A DNA stretch of 64,000 nucleotides from Cognatilysobacter claricitrinus (GCF_045866565.1 NZ_BAAFZV010000001.1:496001-560000), one strand, 5' to 3'; numbered from the stretch's first letter, positions 18,106 to 27,031 are shown. Numbers and translations: made by a program. Notes: a model not told the origin generated them from the letters alone.

Positions 18106-19046
18106 GCAGGTGGTACTACAGCGACCCCCAGCGCAACCGCCTTGGCCCGGTCAGCGACGATGACCTCTCCCAGCTCCACGCGCACGGGCAGTTGCCGCCC
18201 GGCACGCTGGTATGGCGCGAGGGCATGTCCGATTGGCGGGCTTGGAGCGACGTGATGCACGAGGTCGTCGGTATCGCGCCGACGCCCCAGCCGGTCCGCT
18301 TCGCCACGCCGGCGATGGAGCCCGCGCTGGCTGCACAGGCCGGTTACAACCCCTATGAGGTCGTCGAACGACCTCTCGCCTCGCCCTACTCGCCGCCCGC
18401 CGCCGCAGTAACGGCTTACGCACGGGCTGTGCACGAAGGCGACGTCGTGTACGCGCGTTTTCTCAAGCGCGTCGCCAGCAACGCCGTCGACGGTCTGCTC
18501 GCGCTGCTGATGGTCTACGCGCTGCTGATTCCGCTGCTGCTGGCCATGGGTGCCGGGCTGAGCAGCGTGACCCGCGGTGCCGGGGCCATGGCTGCGGGAC
18601 TTGGCGTGGGAGTGATCGTCCTGGTCTACGCCATCCAGTTCTGCATCCCGGCGACCTACCAGGGCGCGATGCTGTCGTCGGGTTGGCGGGCCACGCTGGG
18701 CAAGCGCCTGACGGGTACCAAGGTCGTGCGCTCGGACGGGTCGCCGATCGGCTTCTGGCGCGGCTTTCTTCGCAACGTCTTCTTCGCCGTGACGAGCGCC
18801 ATGTGCGGCCTGGGTGCGATCGCGTCGGCCATCATGACCGTGGCACTCGACCGACGTCAGGGGCTCCATGACCTGGTGTGCGACACGGTGGTCGTGGACG
18901 AGCATGCCTTTACCGGCCGCCCCGAGCTGCAGGACGAAAGCCTGAATACGGCGACGAAAATCGTCCTGGGCATCTACCTGTTGCTGATCATCGGCGTGCT
19001 CACGGCGTTCTTCATGATGGGTGTGTTCGCCGCCCGCGGCAGCTGA
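18102..19046 (+). CDS. GYF_2-domain plus RDD-family membrane protein
   Basis: A 314-residue protein. An N-terminal GYF_2 domain (RWYYSDPQRNRLGPVSDDDL and LVWREGMSDWRAW, residues 3-50) is joined through a Pro/Ala-rich linker to an RDD domain (about 110-285). In the latter the first Arg is in YARFLKRVASNAVDGLLALL and the Asp in the same helix, with WRATLGKRLTGTKVV in the middle. A last transmembrane helix (290-312) ends the protein. RDD proteins are small membrane proteins, some acting as ion antiporters; GYF_2 modules are thought to mediate protein contact. ATGA overlap with the preceding gene implies translational coupling and a joint role. Confidence 0.83.
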   Translation: MSRWYYSDPQRNRLGPVSDDDLSQLHAHGQLPPGTLVWREGMSDWRAWSDVMHEVVGIAPTPQPVRFATPAMEPALAAQAGYNPYEVVERPLASPYSPPAAAVTAYARAVHEGDVVYARFLKRVASNAVDGLLALLMVYALLIPLLLAMGAGLSSVTRGAGAMAAGLGVGVIVLVYAIQFCIPATYQGAMLSSGWRATLGKRLTGTKVVRSDGSPIGFWRGFLRNVFFAVTSAMCGLGAIASAIMTVALDRRQGLHDLVCDTVVVDEHAFTGRPELQDESLNTATKIVLGIYLLLIIGVLTAFFMMGVFAARGS

Positions 19047-19110
19047 CCGCCGCCGACGGAGCTTGACAGCCCCGGCCGGTGCGTGATGACACTAGATATA
19101 GAGAATCAGC

Positions 19111-19135
19111 ACGCCCGCGGACCTTCCGCGGGCGT
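19111..19135 (+). terminator. GC-rich hairpin between the RDD gene and topA
   Basis: An 11-bp perfect stem (ACGCCCGCGGA / TCCGCGGGCGT) with a 3-nt loop lies 64 bp after the RDD stop. A T6 run occurs only 17 bp further on, so it is not a standard intrinsic terminator. It could act as a terminator, an mRNA-protecting stem, or part of the topA leader. Confidence 0.35.
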
Positions 19136-19235
19136 CGCCGCTTCCACGCCCCGGTTTTTTACGCAGTACTCTCGCGGCCGCGCGGACCCTCGCGCGACGG
19201 GAGCCCCGGGCCGCCCGCCCCCACGGAGCGCCGCC

Positions 19236-21782
19236 ATGGCCAAGAACCTCCTCATCGTCGAGTCGCCTGCCAAGGCCAAGACGATCAACAAATACCTCGG
19301 CAAGGACTTCACCGTCCTGGCCTCCTACGGCCATGTCCGCGACCTGGTGCCCAAGGAAGGCGCGGTCGATCCCGACCATGGCTTCGCGATGCGCTACGAG
19401 CTGATCGACAAGAACGAGAAGCACGTCGACGCGATCGCCAAGGCCGCGAAGTCCGCCGAGCACCTGTTCCTCGCGACCGACCCGGACCGCGAGGGCGAGG
19501 CGATCAGCTGGCACATCGCGGAGATCCTGAAAGAGCGTGGCCTGATCGGGAACCGCTCGCTCGAACGCGTGGTGTTCACCGAAATCACGCCGCGCGCGAT
19601 CAAGGAAGCAATGACCCGGCCGCGCGCGATCGCCGCGCCGCTGGTCGACGCGCAGCAGGCGCGTCGCGCGCTGGACTACCTCGTCGGCTTCAACCTGTCG
19701 CCGGTGTTGTGGCGCAAGGTGCAGCGCGGGTTGTCCGCGGGCCGCGTGCAGTCGCCCGCGCTGCGCATGATCGTCGAGCGCGAGGAGGAGATCGAAGCCT
19801 TCATCGCGCGCGAGTACTGGTCGATCGAAGCCGAGGCGACGCATCCATCGCAGCCGTTCGTTGCCAAGCTGACCAAGCTGGATGGCAAGAAGGTCGAGCA
19901 GTTCACGCTGACCAACGAGGCCGACGCGCACGGCGCCCGTGACCGCATTTCGCGCGATGCGCAGGGGATGCTGCAGGTCACCGACGTCACCAGCAAGGAG
20001 CGCAAGCGTCGTCCGGCTCCGCCGTTCATCACCTCGACGCTGCAGCAGGAAGCCGCGCGCAAGCTCGGGTTCTCCACGCGCCGCACCATGCAGGTCGCGC
20101 AGAAGCTGTACGAAGGCATGGCGATCGGTGACGAAGGCACGGTCGGCCTGATCACCTACATGCGTACCGACTCGGTGACGCTGTCGCAGGACGCGATCGT
20201 CGAGATCCGCGACGTGATCGCACGCGATTTCGGCACGCGGGCCGTTCCGGACAAGCCGAACGTCTACACGACCAAGTCGAAGAACGCGCAGGAAGCGCAC
20301 GAAGCGATCCGACCGAGCTCCGCGCTGCGCACGCCGGCGTCGGTCGCGAAGTATCTGGAAGACGATGCGCGTCGCCTGTACGAGCTGATCTGGAAGCGCG
20401 CGGTGGCGTCGCAGATGGTGCCGGCGACGTTGAACACGGTGAGCGTCGATCTGGCTGCAGGCAGCGAGCACAGCTTCCGCGTGTCGGGGACGACGGTGGT
20501 CGATCCGGGCTTTCTCGCCGTCTACGAGGAAGGCAAGGACGTCAAGACCAGCGAGGACGACGAGGAAGGCCGCAAGTTGCCGGCGATGAAGACCGGCGAC
20601 CGCATTCCGCTCGCCGCCGTCAACGCCGACCAGCACTTCACCGAGCCGCCGCCGCGCTTCTCCGAAGCGTCGCTGGTGAAAGCGCTCGAGGAATACGGCA
20701 TCGGCCGGCCGTCGACGTACGCGTCGATCATCGGCACGTTGCTGGCGCGCAAGTACGTCGAGCTCGACAACCGCCGTTTCCGCCCGACCGACGTCGGCCG
20801 CGCGGTGAGCAAGTTCCTGTCCGCGCACTTCACGCGTTACGTCGATTACGACTTCACCGCCAAACTCGAAGACGAACTCGATGCGGTGAGCCGCGGCGAG
20901 GAAGACTGGGTGCCGCTGATGGAGCGGTTCTGGAAGTCGTTCAAGGAACTGGTCGACGACAAGCGCGAGAACATCGATCGCACAGACGCGGGCTCCGTGC
21001 GCGTGCTCGGCTCCGATCCCAAGACCGGTCGCCAGGTCAGCGCGCGCATCGGTAAGTTCGGCCCGCTGGTGCAGATCGGCACCAGCGAGGAAGACGAGAA
21101 GCCGCAGTTCGCGTCGCTCAAGCCCGGCCAGAGCATCTACTCGATCTCGCTCGAGCACGCGCTCGAGCTGTTCGGCCTGCCGCGCGACCTGGGCGAGAGC
21201 AACGGCGAGAAGGTCAGTGTCGGCATCGGCCGCTTCGGCGCGTTCGCCAAGCGCGGTAGCACGTATGCGTCGCTGGCGAAGGAAGACGATCCGTACGTGA
21301 TCACGTTCGAACGCGCGGTGGAACTCATCGAGCAGAAGGAAGAGATCGCGCGCAACCGCATCATCAAGCAGTGGGACGGCTACGACGTGCAGGTGCTCAA
21401 CGGGCGCTTCGGTCCCTACCTGTCGGATGGCAAGTTGAATGGGCGCATCCCGAAGGATCGTGAGCCTGCGTCGCTGAGCCTGGTCGAAGCGCAGCAGATG
21501 CTCGAAGCCACCGGCAAGCCGATGCGCGCGCGCTTCGCGAAAAAGGCGACGAAGAAGGTCGCGGCGAAGAAGGCGGCGAAGACGGCGAGCGCGGATGCGC
21601 CGGCGAAGAAGGCGACGACGAAGAAGACCGCGACCAAGAAGGCGGCCGGCAAGAAGTCGGCGACCAAGAAGGTCGCGAAGAAGGCGGCGACCAAGAAGAC
21701 CGCGGCCAAGAAGACCGCGGCCAAGAAGATCGTCAAGAAGGCCGCGGCGCTGGACGGCGGCGCGGACGACGCGCCGTTCTGA
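19236..21782 (+). CDS. topA: DNA topoisomerase I
   Basis: An 848-residue type IA topoisomerase that relaxes negative supercoils. It contains a TOPRIM domain (NLLIVESPAKAKTINKYLG; DPDREGEAISWHI with the acidic metal residues), the active-site Tyr308 in GLITYMRTDSVTLS, and three C-terminal topoisomerase repeats (about 585-770, such as GRFGPYLSDGKLNGR). There are no Cys4 zinc fingers. The last 80 residues are almost pure Lys/Ala/Thr (KKATTKKTATKKAAGKK and similar), a histone-H1-like basic tail that should bind DNA. The ATG at 19236 gives the canonical MAKNLLIVESPAK. The frame remains open upstream to 19083 but without homology. Confidence 0.97.
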   Translation: MAKNLLIVESPAKAKTINKYLGKDFTVLASYGHVRDLVPKEGAVDPDHGFAMRYELIDKNEKHVDAIAKAAKSAEHLFLATDPDREGEAISWHIAEILKERGLIGNRSLERVVFTEITPRAIKEAMTRPRAIAAPLVDAQQARRALDYLVGFNLSPVLWRKVQRGLSAGRVQSPALRMIVEREEEIEAFIAREYWSIEAEATHPSQPFVAKLTKLDGKKVEQFTLTNEADAHGARDRISRDAQGMLQVTDVTSKERKRRPAPPFITSTLQQEAARKLGFSTRRTMQVAQKLYEGMAIGDEGTVGLITYMRTDSVTLSQDAIVEIRDVIARDFGTRAVPDKPNVYTTKSKNAQEAHEAIRPSSALRTPASVAKYLEDDARRLYELIWKRAVASQMVPATLNTVSVDLAAGSEHSFRVSGTTVVDPGFLAVYEEGKDVKTSEDDEEGRKLPAMKTGDRIPLAAVNADQHFTEPPPRFSEASLVKALEEYGIGRPSTYASIIGTLLARKYVELDNRRFRPTDVGRAVSKFLSAHFTRYVDYDFTAKLEDELDAVSRGEEDWVPLMERFWKSFKELVDDKRENIDRTDAGSVRVLGSDPKTGRQVSARIGKFGPLVQIGTSEEDEKPQFASLKPGQSIYSISLEHALELFGLPRDLGESNGEKVSVGIGRFGAFAKRGSTYASLAKEDDPYVITFERAVELIEQKEEIARNRIIKQWDGYDVQVLNGRFGPYLSDGKLNGRIPKDREPASLSLVEAQQMLEATGKPMRARFAKKATKKVAAKKAAKTASADAPAKKATTKKTATKKAAGKKSATKKVAKKAATKKTAAKKTAAKKIVKKAAALDGGADDAPF

Positions 21783-21786
21783 TGGC

Positions 21787-22260
21787 ATGCGCGGTGATGC
21801 TCGCCCGTTGATGCACGACGTGGCGGCCTCGGACGAGGTCGCCGCGATCGATGCGGTGGCCGCCGCGTTCTATGCGCTGTTCGACAATCGCGACGGCCTG
21901 TCGGCGTTGCTCGATGCGCCAGACCATATTTTCCTGCGCGACGCGACCATTGCGCGTCGCGACCAGGACGCGACGTCGCTGATGTCGCTCGATGCATTCC
22001 TCGCACCGCGTCGCGCCTGGCTCGCCGACGGCACGCTCGTGGATTTCCACGAATGGGAAACGCAGTCGCGCACGTTCATCGCCGGTGACATCGCGACGCG
22101 ACTGTCGGGTTATCGCAAGAGTGGGTGGCGCAGTGGCGTCGCGATCGATGGCGTCGGCATGAAATCGCTGCAGTTCGTGCGCACGCCGGCCGGCTGGCGC
22201 ATCGCGTCGGTGCTTTGGCAGGACGGCGGCGACATCGCGTGGCACGAGGCGTCGCGATGA
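21787..22260 (+). CDS. SnoaL/DUF4440-like (NTF2-fold) protein
   Basis: A 157-residue protein starting 5 bp after topA. Its pattern resembles the NTF2/SnoaL fold: an N-terminal helix (DAVAAAFYALFDNRDGLSAL), then alternating strands with WETQSRTFIAGDIATRLSGY and a C-terminal strand pair ending WRIASVLWQDG. Such small alpha+beta cones serve as enzymes or binding domains; no catalytic residues can be assigned. Its stop overlaps the tsaC start by 4 nt (ATGA), so it is coupled to tsaC. An alternative start is 21811. Function unknown. Confidence 0.75.
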   Translation: MRGDARPLMHDVAASDEVAAIDAVAAAFYALFDNRDGLSALLDAPDHIFLRDATIARRDQDATSLMSLDAFLAPRRAWLADGTLVDFHEWETQSRTFIAGDIATRLSGYRKSGWRSGVAIDGVGMKSLQFVRTPAGWRIASVLWQDGGDIAWHEASR

Positions 22261-22823
22261 GCGCGCACGACCTCAACATCGCGAGCGCCATCGCCGTGCT
22301 GATCCGCGGTGGCGTCATCGCGTATCCCACCGAAGGCGTGTGGGGGCTGGGCTGCATTCCGTTCGATGGCGAAGCGGTGCATCGCCTGCTCGCGATCAAG
22401 CGCCGGCCAGTGGACAAAGGATTGATCGTGGTCGGCGCCGACGCCGCGCAGTTCGATGCGCTGGTCGACTGGACGGCGCTCGACGCCGATTCGCGTGACC
22501 GTGCGCTGGCAAGCTGGCCGGGGCCGCACACGTGGGTGGTGCCGGCCTCGACCGCGGCGCCCGCGTGGATCACCGGCGGGCGCGACTCGATCGCGGTGCG
22601 CGCGAGCGCGCATCCGGTTGTGGTCGAGTTGTGCACTCGGCTTGGGGGGCCTCTGGTGTCGACCAGCGCCAACCTCACCGGCGAGCCGCCCGCGCGCGAT
22701 CGCGCCGGGCTGTCCGGCGCCCTGCTCGCGCTGCTCGACGGCGTCTGCTCCGGCGAGACCGGCGGACGCAACGCACCCACGCCGATCCGCGACGCTCGCA
22801 CCGGCGAGGCGATCCGCGAGTGA
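22257..22823 (+). CDS. tsaC: Threonylcarbamoyl-AMP synthase TsaC (YrdC-type)
   Basis: A 188-residue single-domain YrdC protein. It makes threonylcarbamoyl-AMP from threonine, bicarbonate and ATP, the first step of t6A37 formation in ANN-decoding tRNAs. Visible motifs are GGVIAYPTEGVWGLGC (residues 17-32), the K-R-x(n)-K site (LLAIKRRPVDKGLIVV), PGPHTWVVPAS and LVSTSANLTGEP (SAN nucleotide motif). The short length distinguishes it from the two-domain Sua5 form. Its placement after topA and a SnoaL-like gene agrees with gammaproteobacterial tsaC near topA/dprA. Confidence 0.95.
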   Translation: MSAHDLNIASAIAVLIRGGVIAYPTEGVWGLGCIPFDGEAVHRLLAIKRRPVDKGLIVVGADAAQFDALVDWTALDADSRDRALASWPGPHTWVVPASTAAPAWITGGRDSIAVRASAHPVVVELCTRLGGPLVSTSANLTGEPPARDRAGLSGALLALLDGVCSGETGGRNAPTPIRDARTGEAIRE

Positions 22824-22910
22824 CCGCCGCGCCGCGCCGGGCTGAATCGGCGCGAACGCAGTCCGTCGGGCGGCGAGCGGCCCTCACGCCGGCGGGTGCA
22901 AGATTCGCGC

Positions 22911-23621
22911 ATGTCGCGACCGGCCGCGCTCGTGCTGTTGATGATCGTCACCACCGCGAACGCGGCGCCGCCGGCCGCGTCCGGCGCGGTCACGATCTAT
23001 CGCTGCACCGATGCACGCGGCCAGCTCGCGTTGCGTGATTCGCCCTGCCATGCAGGCGAACGCCAGCAGGTGCGGACGATGGCGCGCCCGACCGATCCGC
23101 CGCCGCGCGTGAGCGTCGCCACCGTGCATCCGCCGGCCGCGCCCGCGTACGCCGCACCGCGTGACGTCGTCTACCGCACCGAGCCGCGCCCGCTGTACGA
23201 ATGCACGACGCCGGACGGCGAGACCTACACCAGCGAAAACCCGGAAGGAAATCCGCGCTGGGTGCCGTTGTGGACGCTGGGCTATCCGATCGTGGTCGGC
23301 GTCCCCGTGTTTCCGCGGCCGACGCCACACGGCGGGGGCGGCGGCATGGTCGTGCAGCGGCCCGGCAGCACCATGATCGGTACCGGCGTCGGCAGCGGCA
23401 TCCGCCATCGCCCGCCGCCGGTCGAACTCGCGACCGTGCCCGGCGGCAGCTGGATCCGCGACGTCTGCTATTCGCTGCCGGCGTCCGAAGTGTGTTCGCA
23501 GATGCGCGACCGCCGCGAGGCGCTCGATCGTCGCTGGTTCAGCGCGTTGCAGGGCGATCGCGACGCGATCGAACGCGAGCAGCGCAGTCTCGACGCCCGT
23601 CTCGTGGAGGAATGCGGATGA
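22911..23621 (+). CDS. Exported DUF4124-domain protein
   Basis: A 236-residue protein with a Sec signal peptide (about 1-22, ALVLLMIVTTANA) and a DUF4124 domain (about 30-65) with the typical IYRCTDARGQLALRDSPC pattern. A second related strand pair (LYECTTPDGETYTSENPEG) follows. A Gly/Pro-rich middle and a Cys-containing, charged C-terminal helix complete it. The ATG at 22911 gives a proper signal peptide; a GTG 15 bp earlier is possible. Its stop overlaps the next DUF4124 gene by 4 nt. DUF4124 proteins are periplasmic and of unknown function. Confidence 0.82.
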   Translation: MSRPAALVLLMIVTTANAAPPAASGAVTIYRCTDARGQLALRDSPCHAGERQQVRTMARPTDPPPRVSVATVHPPAAPAYAAPRDVVYRTEPRPLYECTTPDGETYTSENPEGNPRWVPLWTLGYPIVVGVPVFPRPTPHGGGGGMVVQRPGSTMIGTGVGSGIRHRPPPVELATVPGGSWIRDVCYSLPASEVCSQMRDRREALDRRWFSALQGDRDAIEREQRSLDARLVEECG

Positions 23622-24244
23622 AGTCGCTTCTAGCGCTCGCCCTTGCATCGCTGGTCGGCAGCGCCGTTGGCGCGCCGACGGTGGTGATCTATCGCTGCGT
23701 CGGCGCCGACGGGCAGGTGACGATCCAGAACGGCGCGAAGTGCCCGAAAGGCAGCCACGAGCAGAAGCGCGTTGTGGAGACGCCGACATCGACGCCCGCG
23801 CGCGCCGTCGTCGCACCGCCGCCGGCGCCGGTGACACCCGTGGTGCCGGTGGCGCCGCAACCGGTGGTGGACGCCACCAACGCCACCGTCGCGTCGTCGA
23901 CCCCGCCGGCCGCAGCGCCGGCCGCGGCACTGCCCGCACCGGCGATCTACGTCTGCCTCACCCCCGACGCCCAGCGCTACTACAGCGAGGCGGAGGCGAG
24001 TTCGCGGTGCGCACCGCTCAACACGGTCGGGCTGGACGGCTACAGCGCGACCAATGCCGACTCCTGCGAGATGGTCGAGGACCACTGCGAGGCGGTGCCC
24101 GACGCGGGCCGCTGCGCCGCATGGGCGGAGCGCCGACAGCGCGCGGTGCAGGCGCTGACCTTCTCGCCCGAGGAGATCGACCAGGCGCGCGCCGAACTCG
24201 CGCACGTCGACGCGATGATCGCGAAGACGACCTGCGCGCAGTGA
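23618..24244 (+). CDS. Second exported DUF4124-domain protein
   Basis: A 208-residue protein with a signal peptide (MKSLLALALASLVGSAVGA), a DUF4124-like domain (IYRCVGADGQVTIQNG, about 23-60), a long Pro/Ala/Val linker (60-110) and a Cys-rich C-terminal domain with AIYVCLTPDAQRYYSE. It appears to be a diverged tandem duplicate of the preceding gene, with the same two-strand Cys motifs. The start at 23618 has GGAGG 7 nt upstream; an ATG at 23612 is too close to it. Coupled by ATGA overlap. Function unknown; envelope location inferred. Confidence 0.82.
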   Translation: MKSLLALALASLVGSAVGAPTVVIYRCVGADGQVTIQNGAKCPKGSHEQKRVVETPTSTPARAVVAPPPAPVTPVVPVAPQPVVDATNATVASSTPPAAAPAAALPAPAIYVCLTPDAQRYYSEAEASSRCAPLNTVGLDGYSATNADSCEMVEDHCEAVPDAGRCAAWAERRQRAVQALTFSPEEIDQARAELAHVDAMIAKTTCAQ

Positions 24245-24309
24245 TCGCGTCGCACGGCACGCGGCACCGACACGCGACCTCGCCTATCGACGCCGAGTAA
24301 GCCGCACGA

Positions 24310-26370
24310 CTACTGCCCGTTGTCGTCGGTCGGCGGAGGCGGTGGCGGTTCCGGGGCGGGCGCCGGCTCGGTCGCGTCCGCCGGCGGTTCGGTCGCGGGC
24401 ACGGGCTCCGGCGCGGGCTCGTCGGCGGGCGGCGCTTCCGGGGCGGTGACGTCCTCGGGCGCGTCCTCGTCCACCGGTTCGGGCAGCACCTCGCCCTCGC
24501 CGCCGTACATGGTCTCGTCATCTGGCTCGGCCACCTGCACGACCGGCGGCAGCGCGACCGCCGGACGCTGCAGCGCCGCGCCGCCGGGCGCCAGCCGCAC
24601 CGCGCTGGTCATGAAGTCGCGCCACATGCGCGCCGGAAGTGCGCCGCCGGTGACGCCACGCATGGGCGTGCCGTCGTCGTTGCCGACCCAGACGCCGACC
24701 ACCAGGTCGCCGGCCATGCCGACGAACAGGGCGTCGCGGTGCTCCTGGGTGGTGCCGGTCTTGCCGAAGGTCGGGATGCCCAAACGCGCGGCGCGGCCGG
24801 TGCCGCGGTCGACCACCTGCCACAGCATGTCCAGCATTTCAGTCCGCAATACCGGATCGATGGACGACGATGGCGGCAGGTTGGCGTCCGGAAGCCCATG
24901 CGGCGTGACCGGCGCGGCGCCCTGCGCGAACGCGGCGTAGGCGGCGGTCAGCTCGAGCAGCGTGACTTCGTAGGTGCCCAGCGCGATCGACGGATCGGTA
25001 CCGAGCGGGCTGGCGACGCCGAGGTCGCGCGCGGCCTGCACCACCGCGCCGGGGCCGACCCGCTGGACCAGCCGCACCGCGGCGACGTTGCTCGATTTCG
25101 CCAGCGCGTCGCGCAGCGGGATCGGCCCGGAGTAGTGCCCGTCGTAGTTCGAGGGTGACCACTTGCCGAGCGTGATCGGTGCATCGTCGACCAGCGTGTC
25201 CGGCGTCGCCCCGCTGCGCAGCGCGGCGTAATAGGTGAACAGCTTGAACGCCGAGCCGGGCTGGCGACGCGCCTGCGTGGCGCGGTCGAACTGGCTCTGC
25301 GTGTAGTCGCGGCCGCCGACCAGCGCCATCACCTCGCCGTTCGGCCGCATCGCGACCAGGGCCGCCTGCGTCGCGCCCACGCGCCGGCCCTCGCCGGCCA
25401 GCCAGTGCTGCACCACGCGCTGGGCGAGCTTCTGCATGCGCGCATCCAGCGTCGTCTGCACGCGGATCTCGCCGTAGTCGGCATCGAACGCCTCGCGCGC
25501 CTGCGACGCCACCCAGTCGGCGAACCAGGTGCCGCCGGTGAGCCGTTCGGTCGACGGCAGAACGCGTGGATCGCGCACCGCGCGGGCCTGCGCCTTGGTG
25601 ATGACGCCGGCGTCGACCATCGCCTGCAGCACCACGCGCATGCGCTTCAGCGCGGCCTTGCGGTCGTGGGTGGGCGACAGCGCGCTCGGCGCCTTCACCA
25701 ACCCGGCCAGCATCGCGGCCTCGCCGATCGAGAGGTTTTCCGGCTCCTTGCCGAAATAGTGGTGCGCCGCGCCGCGCAGGCCGTAGACGCCGTCGCCGAA
25801 ATAGATCGAGCTCAGATAGCGCGACAGGATCTCCGGCTTGGAGAGCCGCGCCTCCAGGTAGACCGCGATCAGCGCCTCGCGCACCTTGCGGCGGATCGTG
25901 CGGTCGGGCTCGAGGAACGCGGTCTTGGCCAGCTGCTGGGTGATCGTGCTGCCACCCTGGCGCACGCCGCCCGCATGCCAGTTGCTGAGCAGCGCACGCG
26001 CGATGCCGCGCGGATCGATGCCGAAGTGGTGATAGAAGCGCCGGTCCTCGATCGCGATCACCGCCCCGGTCACGTGCGCGGGCAGCGTGCGCGCGTCGAC
26101 CGGAGGCTCCTTCACCGCACCGCGGCGCGCGAACGCCACGCCATTGCGGTCGACGAGCACGAGCGTGGGATCGGGGAGCGGTTGCAGCGCGCGATCGAGC
26201 GGGAGCCGCCACGCCACCCATGCGAACACGAGCACGACCACCGCGGTCGCGATCAATCCCGCACGCACGAGGCGTCGCTGCAGGAGCGGGATGGGGGTCC
26301 GGGGCGCGGGAGGTGTCGCGGATTCGGGGGCCGGCGCGTCGCCGGCTCCGTCGTAAGGCGTCTTCAGCAT
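24310..26370 (-). CDS. Class A penicillin-binding protein (glycosyltransferase/transpeptidase)
   Basis: A 686-residue bifunctional murein synthase anchored by one N-terminal helix (about 33-55). The GT51 domain has EDRRFYHHFGIDP (catalytic Glu108), RQGGSTITQQLAKT (about 137-150) and the KxxEAL-LE-x-LSKxEIL region, and polymerises lipid II. The transpeptidase domain has all three active-site motifs, SAFK (Ser373-Lys376), SSN (426-428) and KTGT (537-540), and cross-links peptides. The last 80 residues are an acidic Pro/Glu/Ala tail of low complexity. It is shorter than PBP1A and lacks its OB domain, so it is nearer PBP1B-like or MrcB-type short forms; I give no symbol. Confidence 0.93.
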   Translation of the reverse strand: MLKTPYDGAGDAPAPESATPPAPRTPIPLLQRRLVRAGLIATAVVVLVFAWVAWRLPLDRALQPLPDPTLVLVDRNGVAFARRGAVKEPPVDARTLPAHVTGAVIAIEDRRFYHHFGIDPRGIARALLSNWHAGGVRQGGSTITQQLAKTAFLEPDRTIRRKVREALIAVYLEARLSKPEILSRYLSSIYFGDGVYGLRGAAHHYFGKEPENLSIGEAAMLAGLVKAPSALSPTHDRKAALKRMRVVLQAMVDAGVITKAQARAVRDPRVLPSTERLTGGTWFADWVASQAREAFDADYGEIRVQTTLDARMQKLAQRVVQHWLAGEGRRVGATQAALVAMRPNGEVMALVGGRDYTQSQFDRATQARRQPGSAFKLFTYYAALRSGATPDTLVDDAPITLGKWSPSNYDGHYSGPIPLRDALAKSSNVAAVRLVQRVGPGAVVQAARDLGVASPLGTDPSIALGTYEVTLLELTAAYAAFAQGAAPVTPHGLPDANLPPSSSIDPVLRTEMLDMLWQVVDRGTGRAARLGIPTFGKTGTTQEHRDALFVGMAGDLVVGVWVGNDDGTPMRGVTGGALPARMWRDFMTSAVRLAPGGAALQRPAVALPPVVQVAEPDDETMYGGEGEVLPEPVDEDAPEDVTAPEAPPADEPAPEPVPATEPPADATEPAPAPEPPPPPPTDDNGQ

Positions 26371-26636
26371 GTCGACGGTTTACCACCGCGCACGTGAGTA
26401 CGACAGGTCGACAAAGCGCGCGCCATGCGTCTTCACATCGAACTGGAACGGAGCGCGCGAACACTGAAACAGCTGAATCGCGTTAGCTGCGCTTTCACCA
26501 TGCCAAAGCCGCCTGCTAACGGCCGTGTGCCTAGGATCGGGCCCGGGTCGACGCCGTGGACTGCGACGACACCGACCCGGAGACGAAGACCCTTTATCCC
26601 CCACGCGACCCAGATCGCAGACAAGGAGCTTTGGAC

Positions 26637-26963
26637 ATGGCGAATAACGACGGCAACACCACAGGCCGCAGCAACCGAGGTTTCGCGGCGATGGACCCGC
26701 GCGAACAGCGCGAGATCGCCCGCAAGGGTGGCGAGGCGGTGAGCCAGGACCGCGAGCACATGGCGGCGATCGGTCGCAAGGGCGGCGAGGCGTCGGGCGG
26801 TGGCAACCGTCGCGCCAATCCGAATGCATCGCGCAACGAGGACCAGGGCCTGTCGGCGGGCAATGCGTCGCGCGACAACCAGGGCCAGTTCACGCCGAAC
26901 CGTGGCGCTCCCTCGCGCGACATGAGCGGTGGCATGAATGCCGGCGGCCGCGACGTGCGCTGA
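26637..26963 (+). CDS. KGG-repeat stress-induced small protein
   Basis: A 108-residue hydrophilic, Gly/Asn/Arg-rich protein with two KGG (stress-induced acidophilic repeat) motifs: DPREQREIARKGGEAV and DREHMAAIGRKGGEASGG. The C-terminal half is disordered (NASRNEDQG, NASRDNQGQF). Relatives include E. coli YciG and the conidiation-like Con-10 group, produced under general stress; the biochemical role is unknown. The ATG at 26637 follows AAGGAG by 8 nt, a near-perfect ribosome site suggesting high expression. It lies alone in a 650-bp interval between two minus-strand genes. Confidence 0.88.
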   Translation: MANNDGNTTGRSNRGFAAMDPREQREIARKGGEAVSQDREHMAAIGRKGGEASGGGNRRANPNASRNEDQGLSAGNASRDNQGQFTPNRGAPSRDMSGGMNAGGRDVR

Positions 26964-26983
26964 CCGCACGCGACGATGAAGAC

Positions 26984-27010
26984 GAAAAGCGCCCTTCGAG
27001 GGCGCTTTTC
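26984..27010. terminator. Bidirectional terminator between KGG gene and SDR gene
   Basis: A perfect 12-bp stem GAAAAGCGCCCT / AGGGCGCTTTTC with a 3-nt loop, with A and T runs at its ends, serving as an intrinsic terminator for the plus-strand KGG gene and the minus-strand SDR gene that converge here. Confidence 0.85.
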
Positions 27011-27031
27011 ATTGCGTCATCGCCAACGAGA

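Noticed and set aside
19063..19100. TTGACA at 19063-19068 as the topA promoter
   Set aside because: No acceptable -10 hexamer at 16-18 bp; the AT-rich TAGATATA lies 24 bp away.
19092..21788. 898-codon minus-strand frame antisense to topA
   Set aside because: Leu/Arg-rich mirror of topA codons; topA motifs are complete on the plus strand.
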